Source: a virus. From it: DNA of 27,953 nt. The translations under genes and the position numbers were made by a program. The stretch covers positions 1 to 27,953 of IMG/VR virus record IMGVR_UViG_3300020180_000102; one strand, 5' to 3'. The notes under the pieces were generated by a model. The model did no database searches and was not told the origin of the DNA. It saw only the letters and a program-made list of their open reading frames with translations. The first letter of the stretch is position 1. Each line of letters starts with the position of its first letter. Below are positions 21,048 through 27,953 of the stretch, piece after piece.

Positions 21048-23165
21048 ATGAGTACGACCGCGCACGGAAACGTTCTGTTGGACGCAAAAACACAAGCCTT
21101 GTGGCAGGAAACTTACGACGCGGCTTTTGCCGACACGAACGACGAGCGGCTTGCTGAACTCGCGGCGTGGGGCGCTATTCGCCGCCGCTATGTAATGCGG
21201 CTGCTCGGTCGCAAAAGCGCGGCGGGCAATCCCATCGTCACAGGATGGGCGATGCTGTTCACGGATGCAGGCGCGCGGGATGTCGATAACCAGTATTTCG
21301 ACGCCGCGACCGACACGCTGCTTGATTTTTACGGGGGCGCGCCGCTGTGGTACGAGCACGGTCAGGACGCCACGTATGGTATTGCGCCGATTGGACGACG
21401 AGTCAACGCAAGGGTGTATCGGCGCGGCGTCGTCCTCGAACACGAACTACTTCCGGATCATCCGCTTTTCGAGCGCACGATGCGCGAAATCGAGGCGGGT
21501 GATCTGACGTACAGCACGGACACGCTCTCGCACTATGCACGCGAAGGATACGACGATGAATCGGGGTATCTGCGTGTGTGGTTTGCGGCGGGGTGCTCTG
21601 TCACTCGAAACCCGGCTGAACCTGCGCTCGGCGCGGTGACAGGAGGGGAATTTATCACGGCGATGAAACGTGCGACGGCTGAGGCGCGGGAGGCGCAAGG
21701 CGGCACGATCAACGATGGATCGGCAAACAAGACTATGGAGACCTCTCGCATGAAAGAGAAATTGTTAAAGCAGTTGGCGTTATTCTTTGGCGTCGATGCG
21801 ACGCTGACAGCCGTCAAGATGGCAACGGAAGATGTGATCGCCGCGATGACGGAGGAAGACACCGACGAAGAAGGCGCGGGCGAAGCCAAAGATGGAGTGC
21901 CGGATATGGCACAGCTTCGCGCGGCACTGCAACTGCCGGAAGACGCGGATGCAACGGCGATCCGCGAGGCATTGATGGCGTTGATCGCCACAATGGAAGC
22001 GCCTGTTGATGCTGCGCCCGTCGTTGAAGGCGGGATGTCGGCGGCGAAGATGGCGCGCTTGAACTATGGCGCGTTGGGTGCGGCGTGGTCGGATGCGACG
22101 AAATCTGCGCCCGCGTTGGGTGGCGCGCCGTCGCTGACCAAGAAGCACGATGCGCCGGGCAAGAGCCGCACGTATGGCGGTGGTGCGTTCGGCGGCACTG
22201 GCAAATCCAGCAAGCCGAGCCTGATCAAGATGATCAACGACATTACATCGGGTAAGGCGGCGTCGAGCCAGATCGGTTCAACGGGCGGATACATCCTCAA
22301 CATGGACGTGTCAGATCAGATCATCCCCGAATTGTTGGAGAAAAACTGGCTGATGGAGGCAGGCGTGACGCAGTATCCGATGGACGGGACGGCGGCGCTG
22401 ACCATCCCCAAGGATGAGGGCGGCGAAGAAGCGTACTGGGTGGGTGAAGCACAGGAAGTCGGCCAGACCGAACCGTCATTTGGCGCGATCACGCTGATGC
22501 CAAAGGCGGTTGCCGCGCGCATTCCGATCCCCAACCAACTCCTGAATAACAGCCGAATCAACTACGAAGCGCATGTACGCGAAAAAATCGTGTATCGCAT
22601 CAATCGCGCGATTGAAAACGCGGCGCTGTTTGGCACGGGCGGCGTAGTGGCAGGCAGCACGGGCGCGCAGCCGCGCGGGTTGGTCAACACAACCGGAGTG
22701 ACGATTACGTCGCTTGGAACGAACGGGGCGCAGCCCACGTTGGAAGATTTGACGGCGGCAGAGCTCCGTTTACAAGAGTCGAGCGTTGAAGCGTCCGAGA
22801 GTTGGCGATGGGTGCTTTCGCCGCGCACAAAAAAGACGTTCACCGATTTGACGGATCTGGACGGCAATCCGCTGCTGCGCCAAACATGGCGCGACGGCAC
22901 ACCTTCAACCCTGATCGGCTATCCGTATCAGGCGACAACGCTCGTGCCGAATAATTTAACGGTCGGCACGAGCGCCGATTGCTCCTACATCTTCCTGGGT
23001 GAGTGGAAACATTTTGCAATCGGCATCAGTAATCAGATCGAAATTGCGGTCAACCCTTATCGGCTGATGCATCAGTTGATGACCGAGATCATCGCGTACA
23101 CCTACGTTGATGTCGCGGTTTTGCAACCGAGCGCATTCGAGGTGTTAACGGGCGTGCGCCCGTAA
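21048..23165 (+). CDS. HK97-type prohead protease fused to major capsid protein, 705 aa
   Basis: ATG at 21048. Residues 1-205 are a prohead protease of the S78-like type: GWAMLFTDAGARDVDNQYFD, catalytic His104 (LWYEHGQD) and a candidate catalytic Ser156 (LTYSTDT), with GYLRVWFAAGCSVTRNPAEP as the closing motif. A helical, acidic, Glu/Asp-rich stretch (about 225-320) looks like the delta/scaffold region. From about 405 (SSQIGSTGGYILNMDVSDQI) to the end is the HK97-fold major capsid protein (EVGQTEPSFGAITLMPKAVA, AAELRLQESSVEASESWRWV). The protein would be cut by its own protease during head maturation. The fusion is known in some phages, but separate genes are more common. Start RBS is weak (GGATG). 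Confidence 0.9.
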   Translation: MSTTAHGNVLLDAKTQALWQETYDAAFADTNDERLAELAAWGAIRRRYVMRLLGRKSAAGNPIVTGWAMLFTDAGARDVDNQYFDAATDTLLDFYGGAPLWYEHGQDATYGIAPIGRRVNARVYRRGVVLEHELLPDHPLFERTMREIEAGDLTYSTDTLSHYAREGYDDESGYLRVWFAAGCSVTRNPAEPALGAVTGGEFITAMKRATAEAREAQGGTINDGSANKTMETSRMKEKLLKQLALFFGVDATLTAVKMATEDVIAAMTEEDTDEEGAGEAKDGVPDMAQLRAALQLPEDADATAIREALMALIATMEAPVDAAPVVEGGMSAAKMARLNYGALGAAWSDATKSAPALGGAPSLTKKHDAPGKSRTYGGGAFGGTGKSSKPSLIKMINDITSGKAASSQIGSTGGYILNMDVSDQIIPELLEKNWLMEAGVTQYPMDGTAALTIPKDEGGEEAYWVGEAQEVGQTEPSFGAITLMPKAVAARIPIPNQLLNNSRINYEAHVREKIVYRINRAIENAALFGTGGVVAGSTGAQPRGLVNTTGVTITSLGTNGAQPTLEDLTAAELRLQESSVEASESWRWVLSPRTKKTFTDLTDLDGNPLLRQTWRDGTPSTLIGYPYQATTLVPNNLTVGTSADCSYIFLGEWKHFAIGISNQIEIAVNPYRLMHQLMTEIIAYTYVDVAVLQPSAFEVLTGVRP

Positions 23166-23245
23166 GTCTGTCGGGTTCTAGACTGACACAAACAAACGCG
23201 TTTTAGCAGGGGCGCATGACCGCGCTAAAGCACGGTGTCCCCTGC
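23165..23245 (+). other. Leader with alternative stem-loops before decoration gene
   Basis: Between the capsid stop and the next ATG (23273). GCAGGGG (23206-23212) pairs with CCCCTGC (23239-23245). TTTAGC (23202-23207) pairs with GCTAAA (23224-23229). The two stems share bases 23206-23207, so they cannot both be complete. A further small hairpin AGTCT/AGACT lies at the start of the leader. No T-run follows; it looks like an RNA-structure or attenuation element rather than a simple terminator. Confidence 0.45.
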
Positions 23246-23272
23246 CGTTCATTTCGATAGAAAGGTGCAAGT

Positions 23273-23698
23273 ATGTTCAGCATGTTAGCAGCACAATTGC
23301 GAGTGTCCGCTACAATCCGCGCGGCGGCATATACGACGGCGAACGCCGCGACGTTGGACGGGACTTCAGTAGATATTGGCGAGCTTGAGGGGTCGTTGAT
23401 CCTTGTGGTAGATGCGGCGCTGGCGTCGACGGGTGAAAGCATGGCGTTCGCTGTGCAGCACAGCTATGACGGCACAACGTGGGCGGAGGTTCCGGCGGCA
23501 GCGCTGGTCAACGCCGAAACAGGCGTCGCCACAACGATCACGGTCAACACGGCGTCGGTCGCGGTGAATGATCGGGTGGCGCTTAAGCGCGACTTGCTGC
23601 GCCGCTTTGTGCGCGTGCAAGGGACAGCGACGGGCAACGGGACGCCCGCTTATGCTATCGCTGCTTACATCGCCGGATTGAGAAAGTACGCCTCTTAG
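23273..23698 (+). CDS. Probable capsid decoration/stabilisation protein, 141 aa
   Basis: ATG at 23273 with AAAGGTG upstream. The product begins MFSMLAAQLRVSATIRAAAY and is rich in Ala, Val and Thr with alternating beta strands (SLILVVDAALASTGESMAFA, TITVNTASVAVNDRVALK). No cysteine, membrane or enzymatic motif is present. The gene directly follows the protease-capsid gene, the usual place for head-decoration proteins that cement the shell. The identification is by position and beta-rich composition; family not recognised. Confidence 0.6.
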   Translation: MFSMLAAQLRVSATIRAAAYTTANAATLDGTSVDIGELEGSLILVVDAALASTGESMAFAVQHSYDGTTWAEVPAAALVNAETGVATTITVNTASVAVNDRVALKRDLLRRFVRVQGTATGNGTPAYAIAAYIAGLRKYAS

Positions 23699-23708
23699 GG
23701 AGGGTGTG

Positions 23709-24122
23709 ATGCCTTTTAAGAATCCGGGTGTGTATGTCAAAGATCAAGATGGTTTCACGCCGCCTGATTTCGGCGGCGCGGTTGCGGTAAAATACATGGC
23801 GATTACGTTTGCGACCATGACCGCCGTTACGCTGTTCACGCTGCCGAAAGGCGCGGTGATCGTCGGGTGGTTGGTGAACATCACCACGGCGTTCAACGGT
23901 ACGGGTGCTGACGTGCTTGACATCGGGCGCGCTGGAACTGCAAACGCGTACGCCAATGATTTGGATTTGACGAGCGCCGCGCAGCTTGTGACCGGGTTCG
24001 ATCCTAGCGCGATGTTCATCGCGCTGACCGCCGATACCGCGATTCAGGCGACGTATGTCAATGTTGCGGCGGACGCGACAGCGGGCGCGGCAACCGTGTG
24101 CGTGAAGTATATATTGCGCTAA
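23709..24122 (+). CDS. Hypothetical virion protein, beta-rich, 137 aa
   Basis: Start at ATG 23709, preceded by GGGAGG (about 8 nt); GTG 23706 is in frame but less likely. The product begins MPFKNPGVYVKDQDGFTPPD and is hydrophobic and beta-rich (VAVKYMAITFATMTAVTLFT, ATAGAATVCVKYILR). It lies between the decoration-like gene and the head-tail adaptor, so is probably a head or neck component. Its composition resembles the preceding gene product, but no repeat between them was shown. Function not known. Confidence 0.6.
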   Translation: MPFKNPGVYVKDQDGFTPPDFGGAVAVKYMAITFATMTAVTLFTLPKGAVIVGWLVNITTAFNGTGADVLDIGRAGTANAYANDLDLTSAAQLVTGFDPSAMFIALTADTAIQATYVNVAADATAGAATVCVKYILR

Positions 24123-24133
24123 GGACAAGAGCC

Positions 24134-25021
24134 ATGAGCGTTATGGGCACGATCCGGTATGCCACGCTCGCGCAGGCGCGCGCAGAAATTAAACAAGAGA
24201 TCGGCAAAGACGTAGGCGGTGACAATGACGCCTACGTCTTCGAGTCGCTGCGGTTTGTGTCGTCGCGGATCGATCAAATAAAGGCGATGACGTTTGCGCC
24301 TCATATCGGGATTCAGTATCTCGATGGACGCGGGTGGCACATTGATGCGCTGTATCGCTCGATTGATCTGCCGGAACCGTTTTTGAAAGTGACGGGTGTG
24401 ACGGTTGGCGGCGTCGTATGGGTGAGCGAAACGGACTTTGTGCCCAATCCCAAGAATCGGACGCCGATATATGGACTGCGGATACCGGGCTGGGCGGGAA
24501 AATCGTGGACAGCGGGCGACGACTGGATCGATTCGATTGCGATCACGGGGATACGCGGCTGGCATCGGGATTATGCGAATGCGTGGATTGCGTCGGGCGA
24601 TAGTGTTCAAAACGCGGGCGGGATCAGCGCGAGCGCGACGAGCATCACCGTAGCGGATGCGGCGCGTTTTTCGCCGGGTCAACTGTGCAAAATTGGCACA
24701 GTTGACGATTGGCGAGAGTTGACGGCGATCAATACGACCACCGATGTACTGACGGTGCGCACGCACGCACGCGGGAGTACATCGGTGGTGCAGGCGCAAG
24801 GCGCGGCGATCAGCGTGTATCAAGCTGATCCGGTTATTCAGCGCGCCGCGCTGCGGTGGGCGGGGTATCTGTACAAGCGGCGCGGGGCGTTCAATACGGT
24901 ACAGGTCGAACTGGACGCGGTTGCTGGTCGCACGCTGACGGATTTTCCGCCGGACGCGCCGCAAGAAGTGACGAACATCCTTGACGAGATCGCGGTGTGG
25001 CAGCCGATCGAGGGCGTGTGA
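24134..25021 (+). CDS. Probable head-tail adaptor with inserted beta domain, 295 aa
   Basis: Start at ATG 24134 with AAGGA about 9 nt upstream; an earlier in-frame ATG overlaps the previous gene. The product begins MSVMGTIRYATLAQARAEIK. The N-terminal part and the helical C-terminus (IQRAALRWAGYLYKRRGAFN, ... TLTDFPPDAPQEV) fit gp6-like head-tail adaptors. Between them (about residues 160-235) lies a segment SASATSITVADAARFSPGQL ... TDVLTVRTHARGSTSVVQA, matching a beta domain that recurs in phage tail and collar proteins. The adaptor would bridge portal and tail. TGATG links it to the next gene. Confidence 0.7.
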   Translation: MSVMGTIRYATLAQARAEIKQEIGKDVGGDNDAYVFESLRFVSSRIDQIKAMTFAPHIGIQYLDGRGWHIDALYRSIDLPEPFLKVTGVTVGGVVWVSETDFVPNPKNRTPIYGLRIPGWAGKSWTAGDDWIDSIAITGIRGWHRDYANAWIASGDSVQNAGGISASATSITVADAARFSPGQLCKIGTVDDWRELTAINTTTDVLTVRTHARGSTSVVQAQGAAISVYQADPVIQRAALRWAGYLYKRRGAFNTVQVELDAVAGRTLTDFPPDAPQEVTNILDEIAVWQPIEGV

Positions 25022-25500
25022 TGGGCTATCTTGAGGTAGCATCGGAGCGGATCGCGGCGTTGTGGATAGCATTTACCGCAACGCTTGATCTTGATCCACC
25101 GTTGGTGGCAGTGTCGCGGTATATCAGCGCGAATATCGAGCCGCCGTACCTGTGGATTTATCCAGGCGCGGTTGGCTTTGAAGTCATCAGTGTGCAGAGC
25201 AGTCAGCGCGTGCATTCGGTCATTGCGCGCGTCGTGCTGGCAAAGACGCAATCGGGGTATGATGGCGAATACGAGCAAAAGCTGTGGACGGTCGTCCCCG
25301 ACGCGGCGGATTATTTCGAGGCACGCAAGCAGTTGATCAGCGCGGCGGGACAAGGCGCGCCGTCGTCGATTAATCCAAGCCGCACCAGTATTGAGTCAAT
25401 CACGCCATTCGGCGCGTTTACGTCATCAGACATGATTGGCTTTGAAGTCGTACATAATTTGTATTTTGTGCGACGCACGCCGCTTATTGGACGCAGCTAG
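25021..25500 (+). CDS. Probable tail terminator or head-closure protein, 159 aa
   Basis: ATG at 25021 shares a base with the previous TGA (TGATG). The product begins MGYLEVASERIAALWIAFTA. The N-terminus is helical, followed by strands (PYLWIYPGAVGFEVISVQSS, VHSVIARVVLAKTQSGYDGE) and a helix (AADYFEARKQLISAAGQ). The C-terminal stretch IGFEVVHNLYFVRRTP is typical of small neck proteins. Position between the adaptor and the tail tube gene is where tail-terminator proteins are usually encoded. Identification by position and pattern. Confidence 0.6.
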   Translation: MGYLEVASERIAALWIAFTATLDLDPPLVAVSRYISANIEPPYLWIYPGAVGFEVISVQSSQRVHSVIARVVLAKTQSGYDGEYEQKLWTVVPDAADYFEARKQLISAAGQGAPSSINPSRTSIESITPFGAFTSSDMIGFEVVHNLYFVRRTPLIGRS

Positions 25501-25518
25501 AACGAGGGAGGTTAGAGC

Positions 25519-26391
25519 ATGCCAGCAGTAGCAACTAATGGTATGGTCGCAGGGATTTACAACGGGTGGCTGCACAAACGCGACAGCAACGGCTACCCGA
25601 AAGGCACGGCTGCCAATCCGGACGTCGTCGCTAACGGAACGGTATTTGCGCCGTATCGACTCAAATACCCGATTTCATTCACGCCACCCGCGCCGACGCG
25701 CCGACTGGCAACCCGCGTTGGCGGCATGGCTGTGCGCGGACAACTCGATCTGGGTGTGTCGTCACTTGGCACGATGCAAATGGAAATGGACAGTTTCGAC
25801 GAGACCTTTCACGGGTTGATCAGTAATACGGCGGCAGATGTATCGACCGTGAGCGAGTGGGCGATGACCAGCCCAAACGTGAAAGAAGCAACGCTGTCTA
25901 AATTCATTTTGGGGTTGACGACCGGGTATCTAACGGAAGCGGGCAACGCCGAATTTCTCACGATCATTTTTCACAATGTGCAGATTCGCCCGATCATGAT
26001 CGGCGGCTCACAAGGTGACGGCGTGAACCCCAGCCCGCTGCAATACGAGATTGTGCCGGACACGTCATCGCGGACAGGGATCGGACGCCTGTACAGCGGA
26101 ACCGGGTTGAGCGTGGCAGAAAACAGCGACATCGCCATGATGATTCGCTACTCGAAAGAGATCGTAGTGACGACGTTTGTCAAAGATGGCACAGCATTAA
26201 CGTTTACGCTGCCCTACCTGCCGACAACCGGAGATGCAACGGGCGCGGCGTCGAACAGCATCACCAACAACGGGGTGACGCAGGCGGTGACGAGCGTGAA
26301 CACAGCAACCGGGCTTGTAACACTGACGGCGGCGGGCACGGCTGGACACATCGTTGTTGCGGCAACGCCAACCGAATGGGTGGCTCTCTGA
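25519..26391 (+). CDS. Major tail (tube) protein, 290 aa
   Basis: ATG at 25519 with GAGG upstream. The product begins MPAVATNGMVAGIYNGWLHK and is rich in beta segments, Thr, Gly and Ala, with FTPPAPTRRLATRVGGMAVR and MQMEMDSFDETFHGLISNTA. The C-terminal 80 residues (FTLPYLPTTGDATGAASNSI ... TLTAAGTAGHIVVAATPTE) form an additional Ser/Thr-rich beta domain, as in tube proteins with surface Ig-like domains. Position after neck genes and before tail-assembly and tape-measure genes supports the call. It polymerises into the tube through which DNA passes. Confidence 0.75.
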   Translation: MPAVATNGMVAGIYNGWLHKRDSNGYPKGTAANPDVVANGTVFAPYRLKYPISFTPPAPTRRLATRVGGMAVRGQLDLGVSSLGTMQMEMDSFDETFHGLISNTAADVSTVSEWAMTSPNVKEATLSKFILGLTTGYLTEAGNAEFLTIIFHNVQIRPIMIGGSQGDGVNPSPLQYEIVPDTSSRTGIGRLYSGTGLSVAENSDIAMMIRYSKEIVVTTFVKDGTALTFTLPYLPTTGDATGAASNSITNNGVTQAVTSVNTATGLVTLTAAGTAGHIVVAATPTEWVAL

Positions 26392-26708
26392 TGGCGCTGA
26401 TTAACGATCCGCGTATCGGGACATGGGAAGCGCTGCCGGAACAGACGGTGAGCGGCGCGGCGCGGCAGGCGGGCGCGCCGCTTCAACATGTGTTTGGCGG
26501 CTATGTGATCGCGCTGGATGTGTTCATGACCGCTGCGGGGTGGATTGCGTGCTATGAATTAAGCGCGCTCATTTGGGCGGCTCATGACGATCTGCGCGCG
26601 GATACGAAGCGCGTCGGAAAGCCGTCCAGGAAAATCGTCGATACTGCGGATCAGGACGTGATCGCAGAGGAAAATAAAGATGACCTATCTCAAGTCGCTG
26701 GCGAATAA
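26391..26708 (+). CDS. Candidate tail-assembly protein, 105 aa
   Basis: ATG at 26391 shares a base with the tube gene stop (TGATG). The product begins MALINDPRIGTWEALPEQTV, has a hydrophobic centre (GGYVIALDVFMTAAGWIACY) and a charged C-terminal tail (KPSRKIVDTADQDVIAEENK). The position after the tube gene and before the tape measure is where tail-assembly chaperones lie. It overlaps the next gene by 29 nt, in a different frame (+1). The next gene has its own RBS, so a programmed shift is not needed. Family not recognised. Confidence 0.6.
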   Translation: MALINDPRIGTWEALPEQTVSGAARQAGAPLQHVFGGYVIALDVFMTAAGWIACYELSALIWAAHDDLRADTKRVGKPSRKIVDTADQDVIAEENKDDLSQVAGE

Positions 26709-27237
26709 GTACGAGGCACTGGACGGACAGATCATCTTCTGGCTGCTGCCGTACCAATCGCTGCGGTATCAGGTGGCGCGGGACGCACTTGATCAGATCG
26801 TGCCCCAGTTCAAGTGGATCAACGCGAAAGAGAGCACCGAAACGTTCGGTGAACCTGCGGAGTGGAAAGCGGCGCAAATACGCGCGGCGCAAACCAGGCA
26901 AACCGCGATGACGGATTGGCAGCGCGTGGATTTGTGGGACACGTATCATCGCGTGTTCACTTATTTTGAAGGCTTGGTCATTGATATTGAGTTCGCGTTA
27001 GCAGATGACGCGATGGCAGAATATCGAGCCTTGCAAATGTACTGGCAGTTACGCGGCGCGGGTGTCAGCGGAAATTGGCTGAATTTCGTTAATCTGATGG
27101 GCAGCCGCGCGATCACGCTGTTTTATGACGCGTATGACGCGACGCGCGACAAATCGATGACGCTTGCACCAGAAGATAGCGCGCCGATCGATGGGGATAC
27201 GGACCCGGAAGCGGGCGGCGGCGAGACCTCTACCTAA
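26680..27237 (+). CDS. Candidate tail-assembly chaperone, 185 aa
   Basis: ATG at 26680 with GAGG 9 nt before, inside the preceding gene. The product begins MTYLKSLANKYEALDGQIIF and is helical, with Trp/Tyr-rich positions (IPQFKWINAKEST, ALQMYWQLRGAGVSGNWLNF) and an acidic Gly-rich C-terminus (PIDGDTDPEAGGGETST). The acidic tail and the position just before the tape-measure gene resemble tail-assembly chaperones. An open -1 frame starts near its end (27180) and continues as the next ORF; see that entry. Function inferred from position. Confidence 0.6.
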   Translation: MTYLKSLANKYEALDGQIIFWLLPYQSLRYQVARDALDQIVPQFKWINAKESTETFGEPAEWKAAQIRAAQTRQTAMTDWQRVDLWDTYHRVFTYFEGLVIDIEFALADDAMAEYRALQMYWQLRGAGVSGNWLNFVNLMGSRAITLFYDAYDATRDKSMTLAPEDSAPIDGDTDPEAGGGETST

Positions 27238-27275
27238 CTGCGTATCACGCGCATCTCGCCGCCGTCGTTGACAGC

Positions 27276-27533
27276 GTGGAAAAAGCGGAGCAGCAAAAAG
27301 ATCACCTGATGCTTTTCCCGCCGCCACCACATACTTATACGTATCATTTCGAATACCTGGCACTGGCGGATCAGATTGAAAAGGCGACCGGAAAGCCGAT
27401 TTTGAATCCGCGCCTGATCAATGCGGAGTCGCTGGAAGTCTACGATCTGCAATTTCGCAGCGACCTTGAACAGTATCGTCGAGAAATTCAATATCGGCGC
27501 GACGTGAAGAGACGTCCGTCACACATGAGGTAG
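27276..27533 (+). CDS. Small ORF or -1 frame extension of the tail-assembly gene, at least 85 aa
   Basis: The frame is open from 27180 to 27533, in the -1 phase relative to the 185-aa gene. From the GTG at 27276 it encodes MEKAEQQKDHLMLFPPPPHT and a charged helical region (LEVYDLQFRSDLEQYRREIQ). No ribosome-binding site precedes the GTG. If read through from upstream it would add DLYLTAYHAHLAAVVDS before this. Tail-assembly chaperones often make a longer form by a -1 frameshift in this place, but no standard slippery heptamer is seen between 27180 and 27237. It could also be translated by re-initiation, 36 nt after the upstream stop. Confidence 0.5.
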   Translation: MEKAEQQKDHLMLFPPPPHTYTYHFEYLALADQIEKATGKPILNPRLINAESLEVYDLQFRSDLEQYRREIQYRRDVKRRPSHMR

Positions 27534-27542
27534 CGCGTCATC

Positions 27543-27953
27543 GTGGATCGCATTGCACGGACGATATTAGCAATTACTACAGACCAAAACAGCATCAACA
27601 ATACGCTGCAGCAGATCGAGCGCGTTGAGCGTGGTTCGATTGCGCTCGACAGCTCGTTCGCCGATCTCGGAGATGCTATTGGCTTTGAGTCGATCTCACG
27701 ACGTTTTGACAGTATTCACCGCGAGATCGAAGACCAGCAGTTCGATCTCGAAACGCTGCGGAGGGAGTGGGATGATGTCACCGAAGCCGCTGACCGCGCG
27801 GCACAAGCGCAGCAAAAAGCGGCGTTAGATACGAGCAACATCCTGCCGTTTGGTGATGAGACCGCCGCTCAACCGGCGCGGAGCAGTAGGGTTTCGTTGC
27901 CTGCCGCAACCCGCGGAAATATCGACGCGGGCAGCATCGGCGCGGTGACGGGG
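27543..27953 (+). CDS. Probable tape-measure protein, N-terminal part (runs off window)
   Basis: GTG at 27543 opens a frame that stays open to the window end (137 codons). GAGG lies about 13 nt upstream, a long spacing. The product begins MDRIARTILAITTDQNSINN and continues with helical, Gln/Glu/Asp-rich stretches (FDSIHREIEDQQFDLETLRR, EAADRAAQAQQKAALDTSNI) typical of coiled-coil tape measure starts. Tape-measure genes are the longest in siphovirus tail blocks and follow the assembly chaperones. Only the N-terminus is seen, so the call is by position and pattern. Confidence 0.65.
   Translation, partial: MDRIARTILAITTDQNSINNTLQQIERVERGSIALDSSFADLGDAIGFESISRRFDSIHREIEDQQFDLETLRREWDDVTEAADRAAQAQQKAALDTSNILPFGDETAAQPARSSRVSLPAATRGNIDAGSIGAVTG

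Noticed and set aside
21022-21050. TTGACA followed by an AT-rich hexamer as a promoter for the capsid gene
   Set aside because: The -10 position would overlap the start codon at 21048, so the transcript would begin inside the gene.
24119-25072. Long leftward ORF (317 codons) opposite the adaptor gene
   Set aside because: Very Arg/His/Pro-rich translation typical of antisense GC-rich frames; no RBS, and the plus-strand genes fit the late operon.
26391-26708. Frameshift from the 105-aa to the 185-aa tail gene
   Set aside because: The 185-aa gene has its own ATG and GAGG box at normal spacing, and the phase is +1 rather than the usual -1.

Overview
The window is a gene-dense, GC-rich piece of a tailed double-stranded DNA phage or prophage (Caudoviricetes) with a siphovirus-like HK97-type virion. 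The evidence is the ordered block of small terminase, large terminase, portal/MuF, protease-capsid, head-tail connectors, tail tube and the start of a tape measure. Genes are packed with ATGA/GTGA/TGATG overlaps, have Shine-Dalgarno sites and several GTG or TTG starts, and a few sigma70-type promoters are visible, so the host is a bacterium. The sequence does not identify the host lineage. No integrase, lysis gene, tRNA or CRISPR was seen, so lifestyle cannot be decided from this window.

Layout: (1) 1-2251, a leftward accessory/early block. A four-gene operon (2181 to 681) of unrecognised small proteins and a separate Ala/Arg/Trp-repeat gene (560 to 1) are each driven by the same near-consensus promoter, TTGACA-N18-TACAAT, containing an inverted TGTAC/GTACA pair. 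(2) 2252-2810, a switch-like region: a small ribbon-helix-helix-like gene, a 129-bp inverted copy of part of a downstream gene, and a strong rightward promoter at 2746-2774. (3) 2811-14151, rightward modification and replication genes: a duplicated-domain protein, an HTH protein, a DUF3102-Dam methyltransferase fusion, a PD-(D/E)XK nuclease, several unknowns, a lambda-O-like/DnaD initiator whose gene carries five palindromic iterons (probable origin), a DnaC-like helicase loader, a membrane protein, a C5 cytosine methyltransferase with a long ORF nested in another frame, a duplicated-domain zinc-knuckle protein, and a Gp37/Gp68 (DUF5131)-DUF488-like fusion. (4) 14152-27953, the late region: hairpins, a ParB-N6/N4 methyltransferase fusion, terminase, portal-2H phosphoesterase-MuF fusion, connector, protease-capsid fusion, two decoration-like proteins, adaptors, tail tube, candidate tail-assembly proteins and the tape-measure start (cut by the window edge).

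How it fits together: the initiator and loader probably recruit the host DnaB helicase to the iterons, since no helicase is encoded here. Three DNA methyltransferases of different classes could modify the phage DNA against host restriction. The packaging-head-tail genes follow the usual siphovirus order. The most notable items are the nested ORF in the cytosine methyltransferase, the 2H phosphoesterase (HxT...HxT) inside the portal-MuF polypeptide, the origin inside the initiator gene, the inverted partial gene copy that would be transcribed as antisense, and a pattern of recent in-frame tandem duplications.
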